A stretch of 64,000 nucleotides of DNA, from assembly GCA_026120185.1 (NCBI GenBank), contig JANUWF010001733.1, positions 62,001-126,000 on the forward strand, in the 5' to 3' direction. This document shows, piece after piece, positions 20,496 to 32,780 of the stretch. This stretch comes from Voacanga thouarsii (lineage: Eukaryota > Streptophyta > Magnoliopsida > Gentianales > Apocynaceae). Every line of letters starts with the position of its first letter. Positions within the stretch are counted from its first letter, which is position 1. The notes beneath the pieces were generated by a model that was given only the letters and a program-made list of their open reading frames with translations, did no database searches and was not told the origin of the DNA. A program made the position numbers and the translations under genes.

Positions 20496-23453
20496 TGCAT
20501 CAAATGGCCATGAAGCAACTGTCGGGTGCAATAGCTCTGGCGGTTGATATAGATAATTGGCATTGAATTGACATGCTTGACATCTTCTAGCATAATCCAG
20601 ACAATCTTTCACCATGGTAGGCCAATAATATCCCATCCTCTTGATACGAAAATGAAGTTTCGGACCAGATTGATGTGCTCCACATATGCTAGAATGAGCT
20701 TCTTCTATTGCTTGTGCAGCTTCTTCTTGACCTAAACATCTCAAGAAGACACCTTCAAACGAACGTCGAAAGAGCGTATCCCTGTAGAAAAAGAAGCGGG
20801 TGGCACGCCGGCGAATATCACTCCGTCTTCGTGGATTATCTGGAAGCTTCCCATCTTTAAGATAATCTATAAAAAGTTGTCTCCAATCTTCTTCATTAAT
20901 TTCGTAAACAAAGACAGAATGGATTTCATGCCCTTCAGCATCTTCATCTTCAAAAATAGGCGGTAGGACCCAAGTTTGACATATAGGAATTTGAATTTCT
21001 CGATCATGTAGACATAAAGTAGAAGCCAATTTTGCCAACGTATCAGCTTGCTTATTTTTACTTCTTAATACATGCTCGATTGTCACATCACCCAAATATC
21101 CCATAAGTCGTATCGCATAATTATAATACGGAATCAACTCAGGCTTCTTAACATCATACTCACCAAGTAATTGATTAACAATCAATTGGGAGTCCCCATA
21201 TACTTCAAGGTGCAGTCCCTTCATATCAACAGCCAACTCTAATCCAAGTATAAGGGCTTGGTATTCAGCCACATTATTTGAGCATCGTTTAGTCAAGGTG
21301 AAAGAGTACGGTAGTATATCTCCTTTAGAGGTAATGAATACTACACCAGCTCCAGCACCTTCACGATGTGCCGCACCGTCAAAGTACATCTTCCATGGTG
21401 GGAGAATCTCAATGACAAGAACATCTTCATCAGGCAACTCATCACTTAGTTCCCACTCAGCAGGGATAGGATGATCAGCCAAGAAATCCGCCAGCACTTG
21501 TCCTTTGACAGCTTTTTGTTGGACGAAGATAATATCAAATTGTTGGAGTTGAAGGTACCATCTTGCTAAACGATCAGATAGTACAGGCTTTGTCATGACA
21601 TACTTTATAGGATTAGCCTTGGAAATAAGGCGTACAATATGTGCTTGAAAATAATGTTTCAATTTTTGAATTGCAAATATCAAGGCTAGGCAAAACTTCT
21701 CAATTGGTGAATAATTTAACTCATTCGGTGTCATCATCCAACTTAAGTAATAGAGTGCATTTTCTTTGCCGTTGTCATTTTCTTGAGCAAGTAATGCCCC
21801 CACTGAGCGTTCTTGCACAGCAATGTACAAAATCAATGGCTTATCCAGGATAGGTGCAGCAAGCACAGGAGGCTTCATCAAGTAAGATTTGATGCATTTG
21901 AACGCATTTTGGCACACTTCATCCCATTCAAATGGTACACCCTTCTTCATTAGACGACTAAACGGTTGACAACGTCCGGCAAGATTTGAGATGAACCTTC
22001 GGAGGTAGGCCAATTTTCCTTGTAAACTTTTTAATTCATGAATATTTCTCGGTTCAGGCATCCTCATAGTCGCATTGATCTTTGATTGATCTATTTCGAT
22101 ATCTCGATGACGAACGATGAAACCCAAAAATTTTCCAGAGGTGACACCAAAAGCACATTTAAGAGGATTCATCTTCAATTGATATTTTCGGAGTCGCTCG
22201 AAAGTCTTTCTCAAATCTTGAAGATGACCAGCTCGTTTACGTGACTTGACCACCAAATCATCCACATAACATTCCATGATCTTGTGTAGCATGTCATCAA
22301 AGATCTTTTGCATTGCTCTTTGATATGTGGCTCCAGCATTCTTTAGACCAAAAGGCATTACTGTGTAGCAATAGATTCCTTTTGGAGTACGAAAGGCAGT
22401 AAGCTCCTCATCATCGGGTGCCATTTTGATTTGGTTATACCCAGAGGATCCATCCATGAAAGATAGAACTTCATGACCAGTGGTTGCATCTACCATCAGT
22501 TCAGGAATGGGCAACGGAAAATCATCTTTTGGACAGGCATCATTTAGATTCCTAATATCCACACAAATTCGAATTTGTCCATTTTTCTTCCTTACAGGGA
22601 CAATATTTGCAACCCAAGTTGGATACTTGACCTCTCGAATAAATTTGGCTTCGATCAGCTTGTTCACTTCTACTTCAATTAATGGAACTAGCTCAGGTCG
22701 AAAACGTCGTTGGGCTTGCTTTACTGGTGTTACCCCATCCTTTACAACTAAATGGTAGACAGCAATTTTGATGTCTAAGCCTGGCATTTCTTTATATGTC
22801 CAAGCAAAGACGTCTTTGAATTCCTTCAACAGGTCGACATAGGCCTTTTCTTCTTCAGGCGATAAGAGTGCATTTATGTAAATTGGGCGAGGATCTTTAA
22901 CAGTGCCCAAGTTTACTTCTTTAAGTTCATCAACTGTGACTTTTACGCCTTCTTCAAGTTCTACTAGAGCATGCTCAGCATCCTCTTCTTCGGCACACTC
23001 TTCATCATAGATGGTAATGTGATTACAAAAGGCTACGCTTTCTTCATCACAAGGCACATCAGGTGTCACTTGTGTTATTATTTTTAAGATTCCATTGCAA
23101 TTCACCACCGTTCTTGCCTTAGAGGAGACTTTGCTGGAATGTCTTGCCTTTGAAGTGATTGTGACACCAAGCTTCTTGAAAACAGATTTTCTTCTTTTCT
23201 TTGGGCCTAATCTAGTGAAGACAGATGGACGTGAATTTGTATACCCTATCCCACCAAAAACATATCGCGGTTTTGATGTCACCTCATCTTCTACAGTAAT
23301 ATACTGTACGTTAGCTCTTTTAATCTTGAGTCTGATGGGAGATACTTGTTTGTAACCCAGGACAGCACACCCTTTTCCTGTTGGCATGCTTTGGATAGAT
23401 CCCGAGCTTTGACCCTTTTCCTTGTTGATATCAGCAGGAAGCTTTCCCAACAA
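20493..23453 (-). pseudogene. Tat1 pol: RT, RNase H, second RNase H, integrase zinc finger
   Basis: An open frame of 986 codons. RT spans about residues 240-480, with FMDGSSGYNQIKMAP, MPFGLKNAGATYQRAM and the catalytic YVDD at about 396-399. A first RNase H (about 540-660) has LYIAV where a catalytic Asp is usual, so it looks degenerate. A second, archaeal-type RNase H (about 688-812) keeps its acidic residues in YFDGAA, NVAEYQALI, VYGDSQLIV and KQADTLAK. The integrase HHCC finger follows (HSSICGAHQSG...CLDYARRCQACQ), and the frame ends in TAG exactly at an expected Trp. The doubled RNase H is diagnostic for Tat-lineage Gypsy elements. It is long and mostly intact, so this element is fairly young, but pol cannot be read through. 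Confidence 0.93.
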
Positions 23454-24340
23454 ATGTTAACTTTGCGAGTTATATCCAACCTTTTCTAGGAGCTTATAAG
23501 CATTTGGGTCAAATCCTTCCTCCGTACGTGAGGTCGGTAATTCATCATGCTCTAATTTTGCTTATTTCTTCGGTCGAACAAATCCTTTTATAGGAGTATT
23601 TGATGACTTGACAGGATCAACCTTTGTAAGAGGCAAAGTGAGCCCTCCTAGTGGCTTATTGCATGCAGGTTGCTTGGTAGAGCTCTCTGCACGTACTGTA
23701 GCTTTAACATCTTTGGAGAAGGTAATCTTTTTATCTTCCTTCCCCCCCGATAAATCGATCTTAGTTGATTCGCCATCCTTTTTAAGGTAGTACTTAGCAT
23801 CAGCAACGTGTGCCTCAGCTTCAGTGAATGGTTTATCATCCACATCTATTTTATTCACCATGCCATTTCAACGGAATTTGAAACATTGATGCAGGGTTGA
23901 TGGCACTACACCATTGTCATGGAGCTATGGCCTTCCTAGCAGAATATTGTAGGAGGTCTTGGCATCAATAACATGGAAAAGAGTAGTTGAAAACATATCT
24001 TCAATCAATATATCCAATCGAAGAGTACCACTAGCTCGTTGCCCCCTTGATTGAAGCCTTGTATCATTAGGCGACTTTGAGACAACTCATCCATAGGAAT
24101 GCCCAACTCTCTTAACGTTCACAAAGGTAAGATGTTTACTGCCGATCCTCCGTCTAACAGTATCCTATTCACCCTCTGTTCTTGCATGTAGCCAGCCACA
24201 AATAACGGTCGGTTGTGAGGCGTTGAGCCAAGCAGCAAGTCATCGTCAGTAAATGTGATCTTAACCATATAGCTACTAAGGTCTGCTGAAGCTTCAATTC
24301 TCTCCAGGTCTCCTTCATTTATACATTCATCATTGTCTTC
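23454..24340 (-). pseudogene. Tat1 aspartic protease region, broken
   Basis: The minus strand reads FVAGYMQEQRVNRILLDGGS near 24200-24140. LLDGGSAVNI is the protease active-site motif of Tat elements (D-G-G in place of D-T/S-G). Downstream pieces read VIDAKTSYNILLGRPWLHD and then GMVNKIDVDDKPFTEAEAHV from 23861. Frameshifts and a stop near 23459 separate it from the pol frame. Confidence 0.8.
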
Positions 24341-24346
24341 TTTGCT

Positions 24347-26420
24347 TTACTCATCATGTATGGCATAGCATGAAACAATGTTGAACTTTTCAGCAAGTTC
24401 CCTTGGTATGAAATCTTTTAGTGTGAGAGGCGCCGGAGATCTCTTCCAGAAAGAATCATCTACTGTTGATGCAGATTTGGTCTTCTTACTTTTGACTTTC
24501 TTCACATTTTTCTTTGTGAATCTGCTTCTGACCAGTGAAGCTCCACCTCTTGAGGCTTTGGTGCGTTTCTTCCTTCTTGTCACAAGCGTCCAGCCTTCAT
24601 CTTCGCCATGGACAGAAGGTTCTTCAACTTCTTGTTGATATGCTTTGGTAGGAAGGAATTGTCTGTCAACTTCAACCTTGACAGGATCAAAACTTCCAAA
24701 TTTAACCTCCAAAATATCGAGTTCAACAGGAGGGACGCCAACAGTTGTCAAATTTGTGGATGCTTTGTCTTCTTCAAGGACTACATGTCCTTCACGGACC
24801 AACTGCATGATCTTGTCCTTAAATACAAAACATTTCTCAATTGGATGACCAATTAGCCGATGGTACTTACAGTAGTTGGGATCTTTTATTCGTCCAACTT
24901 CATTCGAACGCTTTGCCTCCGGCAACTCTATAGCTTTAGCAGCTAATAACTCATCGAACATTGAAGAAACATCAGAGTCGAGAAAAGGATATTCCTTAGA
25001 CTGCCTTTCTTCCAAGGTCACCTTTTTCCTTTCTTGCGGAGGATCCATCTTCTTGGTCACCTTTTGAGTCACCTTCGAAGAAATTTTTATTGGAGCCGCG
25101 ACTATGGCCATGGACTCCTTTGCTTCAGTTTTAGAAAAAGGTTTGCTCCCTTTTCTAAAATCTTATTTTTCCTTGCCTTTGATGGGGTCTTGGACAGGTG
25201 CCTTACCCCCATGTGCGACGATGCTCAATTCCATATCATGAGCGCGAGTCGCCAATTCTTCAAAAGTCTTTGGCATGATCCCTTTAAAGATATACTGGAG
25301 TCCCCATTGCATGCCTTGAATGCACATCTCAATTGCCGATGATTCACTTAGACGATCTCTACAATTGAGGTTTAAATTCCTCCATCTGTTGATATAGTCC
25401 ACCACTGGTTCGTCTTTCCATTGACGAGAGTTGGTGAGCTCTACCATACTGACGATTCTGCGTGTACTATAGAATCTATTGAGAAATTCTTGTTCAAGTT
25501 GCTCCCAACTGTTGATGGAACCAGGTGCCAGATCAGTGTACCGGTCAAATGCATTCCCTTTGAGGGATCGTACAAACTGCTTCACTAATAGATCCCCAAA
25601 AGTTCCAGCATTATTGCACGTCTCGATGAAGTGAACCACGTGCTGCTTGGGATTTCCTTTACCATCAAATTGTTGGAACTTTGGTGGCTGATATCCAGCT
25701 GGCATTCTCAGGTCATCAATTCTTTGCGAATAAGGCTTTGCATATGTGAAGGTGGATTTGCTACCTCCTTCATACTTTTCCTTAATCGAGCCCATGATGA
25801 AGTCTTTGAGCTGGTCCACAGGAATCATACCTTCGGAGGATATTTGAATATCCTGTGATTTCTTAGAAGTTTACACTTCCTCTTGCACTTCAGATCTCTT
25901 TAAAGGAGCTTGACTTGTTTCGCCAGTCTTCTCAAAATGATTGATGAGATGCGCGATGGTAAGATCTTGCTCTTGGGAGTGTTTGGCGAGTCCCTCCACC
26001 AACTTCGTGAGGTGCGTGAGTTGCTCTTCCAAATTTTGTGTACCCGTCATCATAACCGGTGCCATAGAAGAAGCAATGGAATCTTTATTTGATGAAGCTT
26101 TGGATTTGAAGTCCCCATGAAAGGATTGAGGCGTAGAGCCAGTACTTGAACTTTGGTCAGCTTGTTTGGAGGTATTGGTCTTCTTCAATGAAGGTGACAT
26201 CTTGCGCATTGTAGAAGCAGCATCTTGCTTCAACTTTGCAGTTGCAGGCGATGAGACAATGCTGAAGTTTTGAGCCTCGCTTTGTGAAAGAGCTCAAGCC
26301 TTACTTCTTGTCAGCATGCCTTAGCTTGAAGCTTGTGGAGCCTTGCCAACAGTTGCAGCAGCCTCCATGATATCAGCAGCCTTTGAACGAGCAGATACAG
26401 TTGTGCTGTTCTTTGGGGCC
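24347..26420 (-). pseudogene. Tat1 gag
   Basis: The minus strand gives three consecutive open segments: 26233-25871, 25828-25163 and 25111-24347. They are separated by in-frame stops. An N-terminal piece starts MAPKNSTTVSARSKAADI near 26421. The middle holds the capsid-like core (FQQFDGKGNPKQHVVHF, SINSWEQLEQEFLNRFY, DEPVVDYINRWRNL). The last carries the Tat zinc-finger-like motif CKYHRLIGHPIEKCFVFKD and a Lys/Arg-rich tail ending in KDFIPRELAEKFNIVSCYAI. Gag packages the RNA into virus-like particles. A close, more decayed relative lies in Tat2 (41,523-44,672), where the same motifs recur in the opposite orientation. Confidence 0.88.
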
Positions 26421-26597
26421 ATTGAGTTGATTTGTACTTGTACTTGAACTTGGTGTTGATTTGAAGAGAAGAGATGGGAGGCACAGATAGTCCCACTGGG
26501 CGTGCCAGAAATTTGTAGACGACAAATTTCAAGTTTGCAAATAAGACAAGAAAAATATTGAAATTTACAAAATATTTGGTAACTACGAGAAGTGGTT

Positions 26598-26602
26598 ACA
26601 AA
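26598..26602. repeat. Target duplication ACAAA, left
   Basis: ACAAA directly precedes the Tekay-like element and is repeated at 37361-37365. Joining the two sides at one copy restores the uninterrupted Tat1 LTR, matching 14475-15324. Confidence 0.95.
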
Positions 26603-29600
26603 TGTAATACCCCGCCCAAAACCACCTTTAACTATGGAGAAAAAGTCATGCATTGCATAGCATCTTGCATTTTATGTGGTAGCTAGAATAATTTTATTTG
26701 CATGGATGCATGTGAATTTTTCCGTTACTCTTGCATTTGAATTAATTGACGTGAAATAGTTGTGTTGTTAAAGATTTGGTTAAGGGAGGTTTGGTTGAAG
26801 ATTTGGAAGGATGAGTATTGGGGTGGTAAGAACTTCTTGTAGAAAAATTAGCATTGGAGTTGTTTTGGAATAGCGGGGAGGTTGGTGATTTCCTTAGGTG
26901 ACCCGAGTTCGAATCCTACCTTTTGTGAAGTTAGTTTCTCTTCTTAAAATTCTTTTCTTTAGACCATTTCTTGTCTTGGCCGAAAAAGAATCTAGCTATC
27001 CTAGAGAAATTTTAGTATTTTTACTCCAAGGAAATAAGTTTCTATATTTATTTCCTAAATTCAAGGACTTTGATGTGAATAAAGTTCACTTTTAATTTTC
27101 AGCTTGTGTTCCTTAGGATTTTCAAAAAAACCCTAGCTAGTAATTAAAATATTAGCTTGATTTTAGTTAGATAGATATTTCCATGGATAGGTGGGATTAA
27201 TGAATCCTTTTCCTAGTAGGAAATCTTGTTGATTTTAATCCTAGAATGTTAGCTAAAAAATCTGCAAAAAAAAATTCCAGCAAGTGCCGCCACTTCTTGG
27301 AGGACTTGTAGCTTAATCCAAACTCTTCTAGGACTAGAGGAAATCCTATCCAAATCCTTGATAATACCAGATTTTATTTCAATCTAAATTCAACTAGGAT
27401 TTCTTCCTTTTCCTAGCTGAATTTCGGCAGCTTCGAATCTACATAAGCTGTCCGAAATTCCAGCCATCTTTAGCTACAATCCAACTCTGAAAATCCTAGC
27501 TCAAACCACCTAGAATACTCCTTAACAATTCAACTATCTTAGCTGCACAAAATCAGAATTTTATTCACACAAAAACACTGAAATTCGTCCAGCATATACA
27601 CAGAAAATTCGGACAGCTTTGTGCAGGATTTTCGGCCAGCTTTATGTTCCTACTTCAATCGAAATTCTGCACACATCACTCACTGAAAAACCCCAACTGA
27701 ACAAGCTATTTTCAGCGCCCAAAACCCTCAATTTTCCTCTGAAAATTTTGGTAGAATTATAGCAGCCAAACCAGTCCAAAACTTGCTACACTTGCACAGA
27801 ATTTTCACAGCACTTGCACAGGATTTTTCAGTCATCAAAACTCACTCAAACTCTTCCTTGTTTGGCCCAAAATTCTGAACACATTCAGCCCTTCCTTTGA
27901 GCAGTGTTTCGATCAGCTTAGAGGAGCAAATTGCAGAATTTTTTCCTCCATCAAACTCCCCTAAAATCGGCAGCAAGGAGGCGCGCGCAAGCTGGAAATT
28001 TCGCCTTAGCTGTCTAAGAAACCTAAAGCTATTAGGAGTCTATCTAAACATCACCATCTAACCCTAAACCAATCTTTTCCAACTTTAAATCATAACCACC
28101 GTTTACCCTCTCCATTCTACACGAAAATTTTAGCAACTTCTCTCTGCTAATTTTAAAAAATACAAGAGCTGTTCCAAGCAAAAATCGAACACACCTTAAG
28201 GTAAGCACAAATCCTTTCAACCTCTTGATGCCGTTTTCTCTAATGATTCTTTTCTCTTTCTTCTACCCTTAAATCACGCCCTATAGAGGCTGATTTCCTT
28301 TTCCTCCTTAATTTTTGGTCAAGTGAAGCAAATGAGGTAGCTTCTCTCTTCTTCTCAAGCGAACTCGGGACGATCACCATAGGAGTATCGAAACCTCATT
28401 ACCCGGTAGTTATAAGGTAAGGGAATAACCTCCCTTGATGTTGAAAGTAAAGTGTAATGGTGTTTATTAGCGAGATAAACATGTGTCGTAGTATTTGATC
28501 TTTGGGGATTGAATAGTTTACTTGGAATTAAATAGGAGATTGCGAATTGTTATGAAAATAAATGGGATTAGAGCATGTTTGAATTAATTGAGACCCTGAT
28601 CATGATATTATATGGTTTAGATCAGAAGGATAATTGAGGAAAGCCAGCTGTGAATTTATCGCATTTATCTGAGGTATATCAAGTAAGTCCTTGCATAAAC
28701 TCTTTTATTAAATATTGTGATGGTAAGTCCTTTTATAAACTGTTTTGTTAAATGCTGTGATGGCAAGTCTATGATTGTGAAGCTTTGTAAAGCTATTGTT
28801 AAACTGTGTTTGCTTGGGTTGTAAACGTGGATATTTATTCTTTAAACGGTTTTGTCAAACTAACGGTTTAAGCAAGAAAACTTTTCTTTTCCTTAAATTT
28901 TTAGAAATCTCTTTTAAAGAAAACCACGTTTTACAAAGCCAAGGTTTGAAAATATTTTGAATCAGGAATTGACGGATATGTTCGTTGAGTACTCAATAAG
29001 GGTAGGCTAACAATACAAGTCTTGGAGGGCAAGCGTAAGTCTTCTGGCAGGAGGCCACCTCCAGAAGATGAACTCTGCTTGAAAAGGCGACAGTGTTGGT
29101 TGGTCAGGCCAGTCCGAACTAGCATTATACCTGAAAGGTATTATTTATATTCCCGGCATGGACACCCGGATGGTTTTGTTGGGTGTAGAGATGGAGGAGT
29201 ATCTTACCCGGTGAGCTGTACACTCACCTTGATAGAATGCCCAACGTGTGGTAATCTGGTCTGGACAAGGTGCACAAAGTGTGGTGCCTTGGCCAACTTG
29301 TTCTCATGGAGCCCAACGTGTGGTGACATGATTTTTATCCGAGTGGAGGATTTATTTTGTACAAAGTATGACAATGAGAAAAACCCACTCCTTGCGAAAA
29401 GAGATTGTTTATGACTTACCAAATTATTTTTACAAATGTTTTACACTTTGCATACACGAACTATTTAAAAACACCATGTGCACACACAGGACTTACTGAG
29501 ATTCATTCTCACACCGTTTTACATCATGTTTTCAGGGGATAGACTGTGCTGAGTCAGCGGGGCATGTAATAGTTGAAGCTTTTGCTATTTTCTCTATCCG

Positions 29601-29816
29601 TTCTAGGAGACAGTTATTGCTTACGCTTCTAAACAATATTTTGTTTTATTCCGTTTTGCTCCGAGTTGAGCCTGATGTAATAAGAATATTTCTTTATTTA
29701 TCTAAGTTGATCCTTTTGGAGATTGCCTTCATATTTTATACCTCGTTCTAAAGACCCCTTGTCCCACGGGATGGGGCGACATCCCCGCCCTTTTAGGGTA
29801 CGTAGCGTGGGGTGTA
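26603..29816 (+). repeat. Tekay-like 5' LTR (about 3.2 kb)
   Basis: Starts TGTAATACCCCGCCC and ends in cgtagcgtggggtgta; the last few bases differ from the TTACA end of the 3' LTR. The two LTRs match from end to end with scattered differences. An open frame of 130 codons (29022-29414) with CxxC pairs is present in both LTRs but looks incidental. Confidence 0.92.
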
Positions 29817-29821
29817 CCAAG

Positions 29822-29833
29822 TGGTATCAGAGA
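29822..29833 (+). promoter_or_regulatory. Primer-binding site (tRNA-iMet type)
   Basis: TGGTATCAGAGA lies 5 bases after the LTR end. TGGTATCAGAG is complementary to the 3' end of plant initiator methionine tRNA, the usual primer of these elements. Confidence 0.9.
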
Positions 29834-30918
29834 CATGGTTTAGGCACTTACTTGACTTATGGGGTTCTATTTTCTTAAGTATTTTGATCTGGTTCTAATT
29901 CCTGTCTTTTGCCTATAGGATGGTCAAAAGAGTTGTATCGGCTGTCAGAGACTGGCCCGCTGGCTGCGGGAATCCACCTGTCCCACTACCCATAGCCAAT
30001 TCACCCATGTCTAATTCAGAGAGAGAGCGTGAGTCGTCAGTGTTGGACGACCCAGTGGTTGAGACGGAGATCGAGGTCGAGGAGAGCCTAGGGGAAGATG
30101 AGGGAGATGATGGAGTTGAGTGAGGGAGAGGTAGATGAGCTAGGGAATGAGGGAGACGATGAGAATGAGGGAGAGATGGTTGGGGTAGAAAGAGAGGACG
30201 AGGAGGTAATGGAGGTTGTCTCGGGAGAGAGAGACAATAGGCAGTCAGCTCTAGGAGGGGTAGATAAGGGAAAAAGGAAGCTAGAAGGAGTCCTGAGGGG
30301 TGTGGACTCCGATATAGACTGGGCGTAGATGCCATGCTAAGGAGAAAGGGGTTAGTTGATCCATCTGACTTGGGGAGTGAGAGGCCTGCGCCTTAAAGTA
30401 TAGTTAGATTAGCGTTGGACGAGCTCTATGAGATGGCCATGAGAGCCAAGAGATGCCGAGAGGGTGAGTCAGGGCAGCCAAGTTGGAGCGTTGGTTTCGC
30501 GAGGAACTACATAGGGAGACCCGATAGTTCCGTGGGGTGGCTGGTGGAACCGGCCTCTGACGACTCCGATACTTCTATTGAAACTAGGGAGAGTCGAACA
30601 TAGAAGACCAGCAGCTTTTACTCCTTCTTTCTTTGGAATTTGCATACTTTTGTTTGTTTATCTTTTCCTTAAGGGAGCATGTGGCTCATAGGGCCTATTA
30701 ATCATTTTAAATAAAAAGGATATCGTATGAGATGACCCCTTCTGTTCTGCAAAGAATGGTTTATATGACAAACATGAGTTTCGTTTATTACTTGATTTAT
30801 CTCTGCACGTTATCATCACATTCTCTTTTAGATGAGTACATTACTATCAACTGATCATGCACCTAAGCATATTCTTTTTCCCTTGATAACTATCTGACTC
30901 TGAGTGAATGTGATTAAG
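29834..30918 (+). other. Tekay-like leader with an acidic, broken open frame
   Basis: Between the PBS and gag three open segments occur: 29920-30123, 30098-30328 and 30415-30603. They encode a strikingly Glu/Asp-rich stretch (EIEVEESLGEDEGDD, EGEVDELGNEGDDENEGEM) and then SDDSDTSIETRES. The segments lie in different frames, so if it was a gene it has at least two frameshifts. No family was recognised. Confidence 0.45.
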
Positions 30919-31434
30919 ATGGCACCAAGACGCTGAACAGTGGTGCATAGCAGAACGGTGCAGGAAAGTGCATCCTTCACCCCGGAGTTTGAGCAGATGC
31001 GTCGTTCCACCCCCGATGTGGAAGAGCACCTGCCGGGAGAGCAGGAGATGGCTTCAGAGAGGTCACGAGATGTGACCATGGGTCAGGCTTTCAACAAGAT
31101 GGCCTCGATTCTACAGAACTTGACCGAAAAAATGGACAAGGTGGCCAGGAAACCACCGCGGGGAGAGGATGAGGCTTTGGAGCGTTTCCTGAAGTTCCAG
31201 CCTCCCACATTCCAGGGGGAGGTGGAACAGGATGAGAAAGCCGAGCAATGGATTGAGCAGATGGAGGACATTTTCGCTACTCTGTAGTACTCGGAAGAAA
31301 GGATGGTAAAGTTTGCTGCTTTTCGGCTAAGGGGACCGTCTCGGGCTTGGTGGCAACGAGTACAAGGAGATTGGGACAAGGAGGAGCAGGAGTGGACCTG
31401 GGATGATTTTACGGAGGTTTTTCGGGCCGAGTAC
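30919..31434 (+). pseudogene. Tekay-like gag, truncated
   Basis: ATG at 30919 starts MAPRR, followed at once by TGA (fits CGA Arg to TGA). The frame then reads MGQAFNKMASILQNLTEKMD and FLKFQPPTFQGEVEQDEKAE, has a TAG at 31285-31287 in place of an expected Gln, and continues [20 protein letters not shown] and [14 protein letters not shown]. This is the retrotransposon gag domain (PF03732-like). It stops at the deletion junction near 31434 and lacks the CCHC knuckle. Confidence 0.85.
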
Positions 31435-32780
31435 ATCACCGTGGGGAGTCCCGGTGTTGTTTGTCAAGAAGAAGGATGGTACCTTGAGGCTATGTATCGA
31501 TTATCGGGGACTGAACAATCTAACGATCAAGAATAAATACCCTCTACCCTTGATCGATGAGTTGTTTGATCAACTGCAAGGTGCTGCTTGTTTCTCGAAA
31601 TTGGACCTACGGCAAGAATACTATCAGGTAAGGATCAAAGAAGAAGACATTCCTAAGACTGTATTCAACACGTGGTATGGCCATTACGAATTTGTAGTAA
31701 TGTCGTTCGGTGTAACCAACGCACCGGCAGTATTCATGGATTTGATGCATCGCATTTTCCAACCCTACTTGGACAAGTTCGTGGTCATATTCATCGATGA
31801 CATTTTGATCTACTCCAAAAATCCAGAGGACCACGCGGAGCACTTAAAGTTGGTCCTAGAGAAGCTGAGGGAATTCAAGCTTTACGCTAAGTTCAGTAAG
31901 TGTGAGTTTTGGCTGAGCTCAGTGTCTTTTCTTGGTCACGTGATATCCAAGGAAGGGATCAAAGTGGACCCCGCTAAGGTAGAAGCCGTAGCTAATTGGA
32001 AACAATCGGAGAACATTACCGAGATACGAAGTTTCCTTGGGTTGGCCGGGTACTATCGGCGTTTCATTAAAAAACTTCTCCACTTTAGCTTCACCGATGA
32101 CACGGCTGTTGAAGAAAAATGTAGTTTTTGCTTGGAGTGAGAAGTGCGAGAAGAGCTTCCAAGAACTTAAGAGGAGGTTGATTTCAGCACCCGTACTGAG
32201 TCTGCCCGAGGCTGATAAGCCCTATGCACTCTATATAGATGCATCTAAGGAAGGACTAGGAGCTGTGCTAATGCAGGAAGGGAAAGTCATAGCCTATGCA
32301 TCTAGAAAGTTAAGGCCGCACGAAGTTAATTATCCCACGCATGACCTAGAGCTAGCAGCTATAGTGTTCGCCTTGAAGAAATGGCGACATTACCTGTATG
32401 GTGCACAATACGAGGTTTTCACGAACCATAAGAGTTTGAAATATATCTTTACGCAAAAGGACTTGAATCTCCGGCATCGTAGGTGGATGGAGTTCCTAGA
32501 AGAATATAAGTGCCCCATTAACTATCACCCGGGTAAAGCAAATGTGGTAGCAGACGCTCTAAGTCGAAAGGTGAAAATGGCACACTTGAGAATACAGGAG
32601 GTGTTGGTAGTCCAGGATATCCTGGAGAAAAAGGCGCAAGTACAAAAGGGGAAGATCTGCGTGAGCAACCTGACCCTGAAACCCGATCTGGACCAGGAAA
32701 TTGTATCAGGTCAACAGGGCAGCACAGAATTTCAAACTTTCAGGGAGAAAGAGATCGCGAGAGGAGGAGGCGATTTCTGA
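31435..32780 (+). pseudogene. Tekay-like RT and RNase H
   Basis: The frame from 31403 gives [40 protein letters not shown] and the catalytic FIDD in [14 protein letters not shown]. At about 32070 a frameshift moves to the frame ending at 32780, which reads [37 protein letters not shown] and ADALSRK of RNase H. The RT start, which normally lies before SPWG, is missing because of the internal deletion. Polymerase and RNase H active-site residues remain visible. Confidence 0.9.

Noticed and set aside
21641..21853. Plus-strand open frames opposite Tat1 pol and gag (21641-25858)
   Set aside because: Shadows of the minus-strand coding frame; unlike the PMD gene they carry no domain motifs and are short.
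29022..29414. 130-codon open frame with several CxxC pairs in the Tekay-like 5' LTR (and 36640-36954 in the 3' LTR)
   Set aside because: The pairs come from a short DNA motif (ccaacgtgtggt) repeated in the LTR. Its presence in both LTRs is explained by LTR copying, and the related 4.1-kb solo LTR has no such frame.
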